Assembly: GCA_949825065.1 (NCBI GenBank)
Contig: OX463862.1
Span: 18,077,246-18,141,245 of the forward strand
Reading direction: 5' to 3'
Source of the DNA: Odontocerum albicorne
Lineage: Eukaryota; Arthropoda; Insecta; Trichoptera; Odontoceridae
DNA length: 64,000 bases
Every line of letters begins with the position of its first letter. Within the stretch, counting starts at the first letter, position 1. A model generated the notes under the pieces. The model saw only the letters and a list, made by a program, of their open reading frames with translations. It searched no databases and was not told where the DNA came from. Of this stretch, positions 46,150-56,845 are shown piece after piece. Made by a program: the position numbers and the translations under genes.

Positions 46150-46694
46150 CTTTGAGCGCAAAAATCAGAAAACTAGGATACATATTCCGTATGATTCGAA
46201 ATGTGCTCAGTGAAAATATCCTCAAAAGTATATACTTCGCTTTATGTCAGTCAGCACTTTCTTACGGTATATCAGTTTGGGGGGGATGCACTTTAACCCA
46301 AAAACACATATTGCAGGTTTCCCAAAAATTGATTGTGAAAATAATTAATAAACTTCCTGCTCGGTATCCCACGGCGGAGCTTTTCAGAGAGTATCAGGTC
46401 CTGAACATAGCCAATTTACATCTCAAATCCATTCTCTGGCACTACCATCGAGAGGAAGGGAAGATGCAGACTCAGCAGACACACATGACACGCATGGCAA
46501 CTAATGAAATGTTCACCATCCCTAGAGTTAAAACCTCTTTTGCCCAAAGGCAATATGCTTATTTGGCTCCCATTACATACAATGGCGTGCCGACTTCAAT
46601 AAAGGTAAAGGTAGGAAAACCATTTAGACAGTCGATCGGAGCGTGGTTGTTATTGCGACAGGATTTTGAGTACTTGGGCTTTCAGGATGAATGA
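46150..46694 (+). pseudogene. LINE-A reverse transcriptase C-terminus
   Basis: An open frame of 180 codons from about 46152: SAKIRKLGYIFRMIRN, ILKSIYFALCQSALSYGISV, WGGCTLTQKHILQVSQK, INKLPARYPTAELFREYQVL, then PFRQSIGAWLLLRQ and the stop. This is the thumb/C-terminal part of a non-LTR RT (Jockey/CR1 group). The catalytic domain is missing, so it is a 5'-truncated insertion, but the frame is intact and therefore comparatively recent. Confidence 0.85.
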
Positions 46695-47090
46695 CGAGTG
46701 GAGGGGATTTGTGTGAGATTTGTGATTGTGTGCGGTATAGTGTGGGATGAATATTTTTGGTATTTCTGGAGTGATGATGTGTGAGGAGCTGAATTTCGCA
46801 AGATGTTTCCAGTTGTAGTTGAGTGTCACTGTCAGGTTGATGAGAGCGTGCAACGGGGTTTTGTTTTTGTGTAATCAAAAATCGGAAAGAAGTATCGATT
46901 TTTTTTTTCATGCTAAATATCCTCAGTGAGATACAGGCAAAAGCCTAGTTTACTGGGGATACGACAAATGAAAGGCACAAACCCAGATCCATTAAAATTG
47001 TATGTCCAAATCAAATTATCTGTTGTTTTTCTTAAATTGTGTATATTTCTTGTCATGTGTAATAATAAATAAAATAAAAATAAAGTCTAG
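46695..47090 (+). mobile_element. LINE-A 3' UTR and tail
   Basis: Runs from the RT stop through GTGACTGTCAGGTTGATG-like text, TCAGTGAGATACAGGCAAA and TGTATATTTCTTGTCATGTG to an AATAATAAATAAAAT tail near 47070-47090. It is the reference for the copies at 4190, 31851, 33604, 38855 and 52740. Confidence 0.85.
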
Positions 47091-47154
47091 TTTTCCCTTA
47101 AGTCCAAATAAACATCTTTCTGAGTGCTTGGATAAAATTACCACTTTGCAATAA

Positions 47155-47385
47155 TCCCACAAGGTTGTATTATATTGCACTTTCGTTGTATATAATACAA
47201 CCTGGTGGGCATATTATATTATTATGTGCGGCAATCTCTTCCAATCAACCAGATATATGTTAAAGAGGCCTTAAGTGAAAACTAAACTGGAATCCTTTTT
47301 TTTAAATCTGGGTTCCAGCGGGATTTGAACCCGCAACCTCCAGGTTGTGAGACAGGCGTCTTACCAACTAGACCACAATGTCTTG
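47155..47385 (-). repeat. SINE S1, near full length, reversed
   Basis: The head reads, reversed, AGTTGGTAAGACGCCTGTCT and GCGGGTTCAAATCCCGCTGG, which keep tRNA-like A and B boxes. The tail has GGCAATCTCTTCCAATCAAC and two inverted copies of AAGGTTGTATTATAT / ATATAATACAACC at 47160-47212. Confidence 0.85.
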
Positions 47386-47885
47386 AAACCACCACAACGT
47401 TAATGCCTTAACTATAAACAATATATTAAAAAACACATTTTGGTTATTCCTAGTATACTTCAGGGGAGCACAAACAAACAAACAAGACTTGTTTGTTTGT
47501 GCTCCCCTGAAGATGAGGTGAAAGCCTTGAAACCGGTAGGGTTATACCGTTACAAAAAGTGGAATAAACAGTGTTTGATAAAACAAATTACAATGTCTTG
47601 AAACCACCACAACGTTAATGCCTTAACTATAAACAATATATTAAACAACACATTTTTGTTATTCCTAGTATACTACAGGGGAGCACACACAAACAAGACT
47701 TGTTTATGCTCCCCTGAAGATGAGGTGTGCACCTTGAAACCGGTAGGGTTATACCGTTACAAAAAGTGGAATAAACAGTGTTTGATAAAACAAATTACAA
47801 TGTCTTTAAACCTCCACAACGTTAATGCCTTAACTATAAACAATATATTAAATAATACATTTTTGTTATCCCTAGTATACTCTGT
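47377..47885 (+). repeat. tandem fold-back X copies (about 210-bp period)
   Basis: AATGTCTT(G/T)AAACC starts at 47377, 47592 and 47799. Between them are hairpins CAGGGGAGCACAAAC / GTTTGTGCTCCCCTG (47461-47510) and the CTTGAAACCGGTAGGGTT block. Two complete units and one partial. Confidence 0.9.
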
Positions 47886-48129
47886 TGAGTTTTAAATTCG
47901 TTTTTATAACTAGGTAACTACTTTAATTTTTCGTACTTAAAAGTGAAATATTAAATATTTACAAACTTTTAAATAATTGCTCTGAATTGTATTCTTAACA
48001 AACTCATTTTTGTTTTATTGCGACACAAGTATTCTGAAAATTAATGTGGAAATTGTAAATTCTGAAAAATAATGTGGAAATTGTAAAGTCTTAGAAAAAA
48101 CAATAGTCGAAAGTGAAAATTTCTCAAAC

Positions 48130-48215
48130 AAAATAAGTTCTCAAAAAGAATAATTTCAATTTATTAAGTTTAATTAAATTAAAGTTCTCAAAAAGAATAA
48201 TTTCAATTGAAATAA
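48130..48215. repeat. 27-bp direct duplication upstream of the 135-aa frame
   Basis: AAGTTCTCAAAAAGAATAAT then TTCAATT occurs twice, about 46 bases apart (about 48136 and 48182). Confidence 0.85.
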
Positions 48216-48231
48216 TTCAAAGTAAATCTAA

Positions 48232-48639
48232 ATGTGTGACCAAGATCCAAATCATCACGGTAACCAAACGAGCAGACAATCAAAAAGGTCAAGAAGACAA
48301 ACCAAACGAAGTATACGACCTTCTAAGGCTGCCTCGAAGAACTCGACACAAAAGAAAAACATTAAAAAAATGGTCAAGAGAGATTTTAGTTCGAAGAAAG
48401 CTTCAGCGAACCATGCGCCGCTTGCTATAGGAAGGAAGAGGAAAAAAATCGCAGAAAATAAGTTGAACAACAGAGGGAAGAAAGATTGTCCAATTTATGG
48501 CAGATCAAGAGTTCCGTTGCCCCGTGAAAGCATCGACAGTTTAGGTAGTTTACAATTTGTGGAAGATACCTTTTTTGAAGCTGATGATGCAGACCGGAAC
48601 AGTCACCATGGCGATGAAGAAACAAATGATTCGGATTAG
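48232..48639 (+). CDS. hypothetical basic/acidic protein (135 aa)
   Basis: Intronless frame from ATG 48232 (A at -3) to TAG. The N-terminal half is very basic (RQSKRSRRQTKRSIRPSK, KKNIKKMVKRD, GRKRKKIAENK) and the C-terminal third is acidic (FFEADDADRN, GDEETNDSD). It has one internal Cys (KKDCPIYGRS), no signal peptide and no membrane segment. GC is clearly above the AT-rich flanks, and nearby A-rich leader DNA carries a 27-bp duplication. An AATAAA lies at 49030-49035. The charge pattern suggests a nucleic-acid-binding or nuclear protein. I recognise no domain. It could be a host retrogene, a TE accessory ORF or a long chance frame. Confidence 0.45.
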   Translation: MCDQDPNHHGNQTSRQSKRSRRQTKRSIRPSKAASKNSTQKKNIKKMVKRDFSSKKASANHAPLAIGRKRKKIAENKLNNRGKKDCPIYGRSRVPLPRESIDSLGSLQFVEDTFFEADDADRNSHHGDEETNDSD

Positions 48640-49029
48640 TTAAAAATCAAAATTCGTGGAGAGAATGTATTGAAGGTCCACTTTTTAAGAAGGTTATTCA
48701 AAATTGTGGTTGCAGACTCGCCAGTGTAGACCTTAACTTATCAACTCGTATCAATCTCTGAGCAATTCTTCAGTTTTCAGCAAGACCAGACCTAGTTTAT
48801 TTGTAACTAACAACCAACTGTTGTTTAGCTTTCTGGAATGTTTTTTTTTTTATTATTTGTTTTAAATAACTTTGAAATTCACAGTCGGAACAAAAACCGT
48901 AGTAAATCATTTATTTGGTTTTTTTATGTACTATTTATTTTTGTAAAGTTTATAATAAGTCCATAAAGGCAATAAGTCCGTCAGATTGTACTGTTTATCA
49001 CAAAATTGTATATAAAGTTTATAACGTGA

Positions 49030-49035
49030 AATAAA
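49030..49035 (+). terminator. candidate polyadenylation signal for the 135-aa frame
   Basis: AATAAA 391 bases after the stop. In AT-rich DNA such hexamers are common, so support is weak. Confidence 0.3.
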
Positions 49036-49734
49036 TCAGAGCTGATTTAGTAAAATTATATATTTTTTCTTTCTGTGGCTACACAAGTAAAATAAGTAAA
49101 AGTGCCAAGTGTGCTTGGATGAAGTAAACCAAAGAAACCGTTGCGCCAATTATCCCTCAGAAGTACAAAGTGTGCGTGGAAGAGGTAAACCGAGGAAATC
49201 TGTATTTTCTATATCTGAGAAACCGTTGCGCCAATTATACCTCCCATAAAACGATAAAGGCGACGACATACATCTGTTGATTTCTAAAAATACTAATCCC
49301 ATTCCATTTAAAATGTCGGCAGTCATAAAAATGACAAATGATTTTCTATGTAAACTGCATTCCCTGAAGAGATATTATCCACATATCCCCTGCAGCTTGC
49401 AAGATGGGGCAAGATCCCAAAAAAACAACTGTACCACTACGTGTGGGTCTTGATGGGTATGGATACATTAATTTCAATAAAAAAAAATGTTTAAATAAGC
49501 AATCGACCCGAACTGGGATGATCTGTGCCACTAAATTAAAGACATTCTGAAATTATATGATTCCATATAATAAAATCAATTTAAAAAAATTACAATTCTA
49601 GATAATTCAAATTGTCAACTGATTAAGCTTCAAAAATTGAACAATCGATCTATAAGTGGAAAAGTTCCACGAAGAAAGAAGAAACGCAACATTCATTGGA
49701 CGCGGCAAAGATATGACGTTAAATACAATACATT
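49036..49734. other. no gene; short internal duplication
   Basis: GAGAAACCGTTGCGCCAATTAT-type text and GTGTGCNTGGANGANGTAAAC recur within 49100-49245, indicating a diverged duplication. Confidence 0.5.
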
Positions 49735-49816
49735 TATTTATTTAACACTTTTATTGAAATACAATCTGGCGGGCTTATTGCCAGGCGGCAATCTATTCCA
49801 ACCAACCAGACAAAAG
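49735..49816 (-). mobile_element. CR1-like LINE 3' tail, reversed
   Basis: TATTTAACACTTTTATTGAA, AATCTGGCGGGCTTATTGCC and AGGCGGCAATCTATTCC match the reverse of 22180-22245. Confidence 0.8.
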
Positions 49817-49930
49817 TAAAACCGGTAGGGTTCGTTAAATAAAGTGAAATAAACTGTGTTTGATAAAACAAATTACAATGTCTTTAAACATCCACAACGT
49901 TAATGCCTTAACTATAAATAATACACAATT
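49817..49930 (+). repeat. fold-back X, 5'-truncated
   Basis: AAACCGGTAGGGTTCG, AAACTGTGTTTGATAAAAC and AATGTCTTTAAACATCCAC follow the X consensus and abut the LINE tail. Confidence 0.8.
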
Positions 49931-49984
49931 TATATTTATTTTATTAGTATTTCTTAATTCATTCCTTGTATCATCTAACTTATT

Positions 49985-50235
49985 CTTGATCATCTGAATT
50001 AACACATTCGCTTTAATTTATTATAATATTTATACTTAATCAATTGATTCCGCATTCTGTCATACATTATCATATCATGTTTTATAGACTCTAATATTCG
50101 CATTTCTATAGCTTTGATTCGGCTTCTTTTAGTCGTTTTCAACTTCCTCGTTTCACTTCCATACCTCTTAGTAGATTTTAATACTGTTCGGCAAATGTAT
50201 ACATGTTTTGGTGTCTTATTTATTTTGTCTCCTTT
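49985..50235 (-). pseudogene. degenerate RTE-like RT fragment
   Basis: Reverse text with GATTCCGCATTCTGTCATAC (DRIRN) and CGTTTCACTTCCATACCTC (YGSET). Confidence 0.5.
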
Positions 50236-50254
50236 CGATATGCAATAATCTGAA

Positions 50255-50940
50255 ATGTTAAGATGGTTTCACAAAATCGTTTTATAAAATGCTGTGTGAT
50301 TTAATGATTTAAAGGCATTTTTTCAGTTAGTGAAAGGACCAATACAAAATAAGATATCCTCCTAAAAGTATTCAGGAAATCTGACATCATTTTTTTGACT
50401 ATCGGAAACTTATTTTATAAAATATGATATGAATTCAATACTAATGCACTGAAACAATCAATGAACTGCTTCTAAAAGGTCTTGAAACAGATTTTCAATC
50501 GGAATATTCATAAGACAAGATTTTTGGAACGAAATCAATATATTTTAAGGGATGATTTGAAAAGGTTTTGAACATCTCTTGCAATCCTTACGAACCCTTT
50601 TCTTATATAAGAACTGAAAGATGAAATGGATTCATTTTGTTGACGAAATATGCCTCTCGGGATCCCTAATAAAATAGAAAGTGAAATATTAAATTTCGCC
50701 GATATAAATATTTTGTAAATGTCGTGTATAACGATATTGTAAAATATGAATTTGAAATAGTATTAAGAATTTAAACAGATGGAAATTCATATTTTTCTCT
50801 TTTAAAACCCACATACATTGATACAAGGGTTTGACAGTTTTTCTGATTTTTGTAAAAACCAGTATCTCCAAAATGACGTGGTTTTTTAATTTGCATTAAA
50901 TTTATTTTAAAGTTTTTCAGTTTATTTAATATTTATGTTT
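50255..50940 (+). repeat. long inverted repeat, left arm
   Basis: About 690 bp that recurs in reverse at 51810-52545. Diagnostic pairs are TTAAGATGGTTTCACAAAAT (50259) with the reverse of ATTTTATGAAACCGTCTTAA, AAAGTGAAATATTAAATTTCGC with the reverse of GCGAAGTTTAACATTTCAC, and CCAGTATCTCCAAAA with TTTTGGAGATACTGG. Divergence is moderate with small indels. Confidence 0.88.
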
Positions 50941-51809
50941 TTATAAATAAATAACAACATAAAGAGAACTTCAAGTATCGTTAAATAAAAACTTACCCCC
51001 TAACAAAGTATAAATTACAAATTTTTTTCAAAGTTTTTTTGTGGAAATATGATTTAAAAAATACAAAATGTCCATTTAACGAATATTTAATTTTTGATTC
51101 AAAAAAAAAATCTGTCACTCAGTACTGAACATGGGTTTCCGTAATTTTTATGGCGTTAAATTGTAAATCTAGTTTTTTATTCCTTTATTGATTGCTTCAA
51201 ATACTGACAATGTCTTCAATATCCTCGTATTTAATATAATTTCTTCAGGTTCCTCAAGAAACATTAATTTTTATTTCCATCCCCCTTTTAAAGCGTCGCC
51301 CTGATTAATATTTTCATCGATACAATTAACATCGTAATCTGTTTCTCGACAAGGATCTGGGTATATTATAAAACAATATTTATTTTACATAATCAATGAA
51401 GTTGTGGAAATGCACTTTATTTCTTTGTTAAAATATTTTGTGGATTTGGCAAATATAAGCAAATGATTGTCTTTTTTTAAATTAATTTATTCTTAAAAAT
51501 TTAATAAAGTGGAATTTATTTCTGTCTTTTTGGTAACTTTTTTTTTGTAATTAATCAGTTAATTTTACTTATAAAATTTAGTATTTCTATAGTTTTTTTT
51601 AAACATGAATGATGAGAAAAAGAAAAAAAAAATAAGTAAATACACATATTTAATATTTGTATTTTTTTTCGTTTATTTGTGTTTCTTAAAACATATTTCC
51701 TGAAGTAAAATACTAAATTAAATAAAAAAATTATTTATGTTTAGTGTGGATGTAAGTTATTTTATTTTCCAATATTTAGTTTTATTTATGTTGTTTTTTC
51801 TTACAATTA
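50941..51809. other. AT-rich spacer between inverted arms
   Basis: About 870 bp of strongly AT-biased DNA with long A and T runs and no recognisable gene. Confidence 0.7.
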
Positions 51810-52545
51810 CACAAATATAATATTAAATAAACTTAAAAACTATGAAATAGGCGTATATATTCTTTTACATTTTTTTAAATGAATTCGAATACCAAATTTA
51901 ATGGAAACCGTTTTTTGGAGATACTGGTATTTAAAAAAAACGGTTTTTACAAAAGATGAAAAATTTACAAACCTTTGTACGTGGATGTGAAAGGACAAGA
52001 ATATGAATTTCAATCTGAATTTCCCAATATTATTCAAAATCGATATTTTAGAACATCGTTATATAGAAAATTTACAAAACCCTTAAATGGGCGAAGTTTA
52101 ACATTTCACTTTCTCTCTTATTAATGATCTTGAGGGGTATATTTCGTTAACAAAATAAATTCATTTCATCTTTCAGCCCTTATTTAAGAGAAGGGTTTGT
52201 AAGGATTGCGAGGGATGCTCTGGACCCTTTCAAAACATCTCTTAAAATATATTAATTCCTTTCCAAAAATCTTTGGCAATGAATATTCCGATAGAAAATC
52301 TGTTTCAGGACTTTTTGGAATCAATTCATTGATTGTTTCAGTTAATTAATTTTGAATTCACCTTGTATTTTATAAAAGGGATTTCCGTTGGTCGAAAATT
52401 AATTTCAGATTTCATGACTGCTTAGAGGGTCTCGTTTTTTGTATTGACCTTTGGACTAACTGAATTAATGCCTTTAAACCATAAAATCACACAACCTTTA
52501 AAGAACAATTTTATGAAACCGTCTTAATATTTTTGATAACTGTAA
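51810..52545 (-). repeat. long inverted repeat, right arm
   Basis: Reverse partner of 50255-50940. Read in reverse it gives the same order of blocks down to a TTAAGACGGTTTCAT end. No transposase was seen between or beside the arms. Confidence 0.88.
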
Positions 52546-52739
52546 AGCGATAAGAAACAAATTTCAAAAGGGGTTTAAAAATATATATATTCGAAAGAAA
52601 AGGTATATAAATTGACTATGATGGCAGTCTACAATGGTATTATAGCGCCAACTTTGTTACATGGAAGTTAATCGAGAATGTGGGGAAAAATGGAATTGAG
52701 TCATAAATGCACGTAATTAGAAGAACTAATGATTTTATT

Positions 52740-53050
52740 ATTTTATTTGAAAGAAATTTTATAAATGCATAATTTGTGAAAATTTACAGTGGACACATAT
52801 TTTTAAGGATTTTGGTTTGTTGCCTTTCATTTGTCGTATCCCCAGTTAACTAACATTGTTATGCTTTTAACTAACATTGTTATGCTAACAACTGTTATGC
52901 TTTTGTCTGTATCTTACTGAGGACGTATAACTGTGAAAATCAATTGATGTTTCTTTCCGATTATTAATTATATCACACAATATTCCGTTTTATACTCTTA
53001 TCAATTTGATAAACAGTGACACTCAATTACATAACTTGATAAACAGTGAC
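52740..53050 (-). mobile_element. LINE-A 3' end, reversed
   Basis: GGTTTGTTGCCTTTCATTTG, TCGTATCCCCAGTTAACTAA and CAGTGACACTCAATTAC match. A local triplication of TAACATTGTTATGCT interrupts the UTR at 52850-52890. Confidence 0.8.
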
Positions 53051-53094
53051 ACTTAGTTACATATGTATATATCACGCAATTACATATGTATATA

Positions 53095-53440
53095 TGTATG
53101 ACAAAGTACAGTGATAAGTGATTAGGGATGAATGTGATTTTAAGGGTAGTGTTGAGTAAGATGAAGAAGAGCACTCTGAGATGGTTGAGGCAAGTGATAC
53201 GAATGAACGAAGAAAAACAAATATACATTGCAAATGTAAGTGGAAGGTGAAGTAAATAAATATCAAGGAAAGTATAATTAGATCAAGTGAATGATGTTTA
53301 GAAAGAAGGAAATGTACAAAATAAAAAAATCATAGGAGTGGTTTGAGAAAGTGTACGGATATAGAAGAGGCGAAGTATGTGTTTCGAAATGGGAAAGTGT
53401 CTAGTGTTCTTTTTCTTTACCTAACCAAATGGTATGACGG
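53095..53440 (+). pseudogene. degenerate RTE-like RT C-terminus
   Basis: TKYSDKXLGMNVILR, LSKMKKSTLRWLRQVIRMNE, then VERGKSRKV-like and DIEEAKYVFRNGKV text. Stops throughout. Confidence 0.65.
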
Positions 53441-54169
53441 TATGTATTATAATTAAATTTCAAATTATTATCCTGAATCATTTCTAAGTATTTTATACCG
53501 TCCCCTTTCTACATAAATTATTTTCAATTTGCCATTTCCCCCGCTTTTGTCTCTATCCCCACTATCGTAAATATGCTTTTCGAAACATTTAATTTTAATC
53601 TATTTATGCAAATCCTAAGAGATTTGCTTTATTTCGGAGATTTCAGATGTGAAAGATTGAAATGTGTTTTTTAGTGTTATTTGGCTTCTAAATGAAACAG
53701 AAAAATAAATAAATTGAGACGTGATTTCCATCGCATTATGAATAAAAATTACGATGGTCTTAAAAAATGAAAAAAAAATCCCTTTGACCTATAATGTTAA
53801 CTATACATTTTTTATAAATTTTTCAACACACAATCCTTGAGTTTATAAGAGAGAATGAAATATTTCGTAATCCAGTTAGTTAGCCTTCCTTCAAGGATGT
53901 ATCCCTAATTTGATTGTAGATTCTTAAAAGGACTCGGCCCATCTTCAGGTGAATTCAATTTTACAGGCATTAGTTGCGTAGTTTGACCTGGGATCGGAAG
54001 GGAAGGGATTTCAGGACGTCGAGCCGGATTAATCTTGATTATTTTAGCAGATTATACAATATCAGTTAAAAAAATTACAATGGAGGGTTTTTAAAAACTC
54101 GGAAAAATATTAAATAAGTTTTTATCTCAGTTTGTTGATAAAATTGTAAATAAAAGATTTCCTTGATTT
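53441..54169. other. no gene seen
   Basis: No repeat or coding signal recognised. Confidence 0.4.
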
Positions 54170-54630
54170 CATATATATGTACGTACCATCAAGTCATTTC
54201 CCAGTTCGGGTAAGCAGATAATACTAGATAATTCAGTCTAGACTAACACATTCTTTCGTGTTTTCTACACCCATACACCTTCTCGTGCAGCTCCAACGAT
54301 TTCTTAGACTTTTTACGTTTTTTTCTTTCAAAATATTATTAATTTTATCCAATTATACTTTCCTTGGTCTTTCTCTACCACGTATTCCACTCACATTTGC
54401 ACTATACGTTTGTTTTGTGAGGCTTTTTTTATTCATTCGTTCTACATGCCCAAACCATCTCAAAGTGTTCAATCTTATGGTCACATTTATCCCTAATCCC
54501 TTCATTCCGTATTGTGTCATACATTTCCCCCCTATGTAGTCTTCCCAGTATACTTTCTACAGCTTTTATTGGACGTTTTTCAGATTTTCTCCACGTCCAC
54601 ATTTCATTTTCATACGTCAAAGCTGGTACA
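54170..54630 (-). pseudogene. RTE-like RT C-terminus, reversed
   Basis: In reverse: NEMWTWRKSEKRPIKAVESI, LGRLHRGEMYDTIRNEGIRD, KCDHKIEHFEMVWACRTNE, then RGRERPRKV-like and EKVYGCRKHERM ends. One of the better preserved copies. Confidence 0.75.
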
Positions 54631-54634
54631 ATAC

Positions 54635-54820
54635 AACCTTGTATAAAAAAGAACCTGGCTGGTTTATTGCAGTCATCTGGAAATATATTTTCACCAACCA
54701 GAATAGGGGTTGAATCAGTTTAAAGGGAAAACCAGATTGTTTTTTTTTTAACGACGGAAATCGAGCCCACAGTCCCCGAACTGGAAGTCAAACGTCTTGC
54801 TAGCTGGAATACAGAAGCTG
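54635..54820 (-). repeat. SINE S1, reversed
   Basis: CTGGCTGGTTTATTGCAGTC (tail), AAACCAGATTG, GAAATCGAGCCCACAGTC (reversed B box), GTCAAACGTCTTGCTAGC (reversed A box). Confidence 0.7.
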
Positions 54821-55930
54821 TGTGAAAGATTTACATATAATACTCGTAAATTCAGCTGATATGTAAACATGTTTAATATTTACAACGACGTGTCATGCGT
54901 CGTTTTTTTAAAACATTTCTGTACTGTTGTGTTATTAAATGGTGATTGATGAGACACAAATGAAAGATGTATTTACAAAAACCAAATATCAATATGTCAT
55001 TTACACACAAACACCGCTACGCGTTACAATATAAAACACAAAATTACAAGAAATATTTACGATGTTAACTGTTTATTACTCTTATAAATACATTTTCAAT
55101 CAATATTACAAAGAAAACTATCCATTAAACACAACAATACCGCCCCGACACCCACCACTTGACCGTTGAATGTACAAAAAAATCAATTATTTAACATTGC
55201 CTTAGAACGTGGATAATTGACGGGAGCCCCTTATCACTTGAAGGCATTCGTACCTTTCTAAAGGATAGTATCAAACTTCTTGATGTCTCTTTAGATAGTA
55301 AGCTCCAATTCAATATAAAAATTGATAATGCGGGTTTTTCAGGTTTCTACCATATAATCTAAGAGAGTTAAAATTTGTACATTGATTTGCACACTTTGGA
55401 CGAATTTCATATTATTCCAGATATATCTGAGCAATTATACGAGTATATACGAGTGTAATACTTTGGAAAACAATGATCCCTATTTTTTTTTCACCACGGA
55501 ATAGAATATTTTTCCATATGTGAATACAAGATTCCCTCCGAAAGCGAATTATTTGACTTAATATAACGGTGTATTATTGCAAACGCTTGGGCGAATATCA
55601 TTTTTTTGTGATATGTAGATTTGCATACCAGCAAGGCAAACCCTTCCAATATCACCGTCTCGCTGTGAGCTGAGATTCCTAAATATTTGACAAGTTATGG
55701 AAATAATATTCGGGATGTTTTTCACTGAAAGAATTCTTAATAACCTTTTGTATTCAAAGGGTAACAAATCGTGAAAATGTATCCTCCGTCTCTCATGGAA
55801 TCATGTAAGTGTTTTATAATGAAATAATCTTTCAGGCTCGGACAACAAATTGTTTTTTAAAAATTTAGTTGAAAAAATGACTATAAACTTATGTTTACTT
55901 AATTTAGTCACATGATTTAAATATTGATGC
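54821..55930. other. AT-rich, no gene seen
   Basis: TACGAGTATA at 55438. Chance frames only. Confidence 0.4.
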
Positions 55931-56175
55931 ATGGATATCCTTCCTATCGTGTAGCTCAGGCATGAATATGACAACTTCCATGGATATCCCTCCTATCGTG
56001 TAGCTCAGGCATGAATATGACAACTTCCATGGATATCCCTCCTATCGTGTAGCTCAGGCATGAATATGACAACTTCCATGGATATCCCTCCTATCGTGTA
56101 GCTCAGGCATGAATATGACAACTTCCATGGATATCCCTCCTATCGTGTAGCTCAGGCATGAATATGACAACTTCC
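55931..56175. repeat. 49-bp tandem repeat, five copies
   Basis: Unit ATGGATATCCCTCCTATCGT then GTAGCTCAGGCATGAATATG, ACAACTTCC. Copies at 55931, 55980, 56029, 56078 and 56127 are essentially identical. Confidence 0.97.
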
Positions 56176-56510
56176 ATGACAACCTTCGGCGACTCCTCTC
56201 CATTCTTCCCTGCACTCCGTGGCTCGAAGGACTATTTATACTATTTAATTGTCAAGGGTAGTTTAGTTGGGTCTTTTATTCGATCAGTCCAAGGCATTGG
56301 GATTACTCCTCTTGTGCGTCGTCCTTTCATGCCTCCAATAACCACAAACCTCTCCAAACTGTCTCCTGAGCCATATGCGTATCGAATCGCACATTTTCTT
56401 TGTACCAAATTATTTGTAGATATTTCATTCACAATTAATCGTTTTGTTCGTATTATTATATTATTATACTCGTATATATCAAGTGATAAGAGATTCTTTA
56501 CAAACATACC
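56176..56510 (-). pseudogene. second LINE family (E-RT) ORF2 C-terminus, reversed
   Basis: Open on the reverse strand: NLVQRKCAIRYAYGSGD, SLERFVVIGGMKGRRTRG, VIPMPWTDRIKD, the counterpart of 41650-41945 without the hairpin. Confidence 0.75.
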
Positions 56511-56514
56511 ATCA

Positions 56515-56845
56515 CGTTAGATCCCTGTCGAGGTAAGCAGAAAGGACACAACACCAGTCTTTCTTATTTCGACACATCCTGAGCCTCTTCCACATCCATG
56601 CACCTTCACAATTTATTAGAATTTTTAAGTTTCTTTCATTCAAAATATTATTCACTTGATCCTGTCATACTTTAATTGGTCTTCCTCTAGCAGCCTTCCA
56701 CTCACGTTCACATTTATATTTGTTTTGTTAGTATTTCATCATTCATTGGTTCTACATGTCCAAACCATCTCAAAGTGCACTTATTTATCTTACTCAATAC
56801 ATCTGCCTTAGGTTTAGATTCATGTGTATTATTTAGAGGATGCAT
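56515..56845 (-). pseudogene. RTE-like RT C-terminus, reversed
   Basis: CCTGTCGAGGTAAGCAGAAA, CACTTGATCCTGTCATAC, GGTTCTACATGTCCAAACC and ATCTCAAAGTGCAC carry the reversed AYPDRE, VWQDQVN, FGHVEPMN and LR blocks. Confidence 0.65.
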
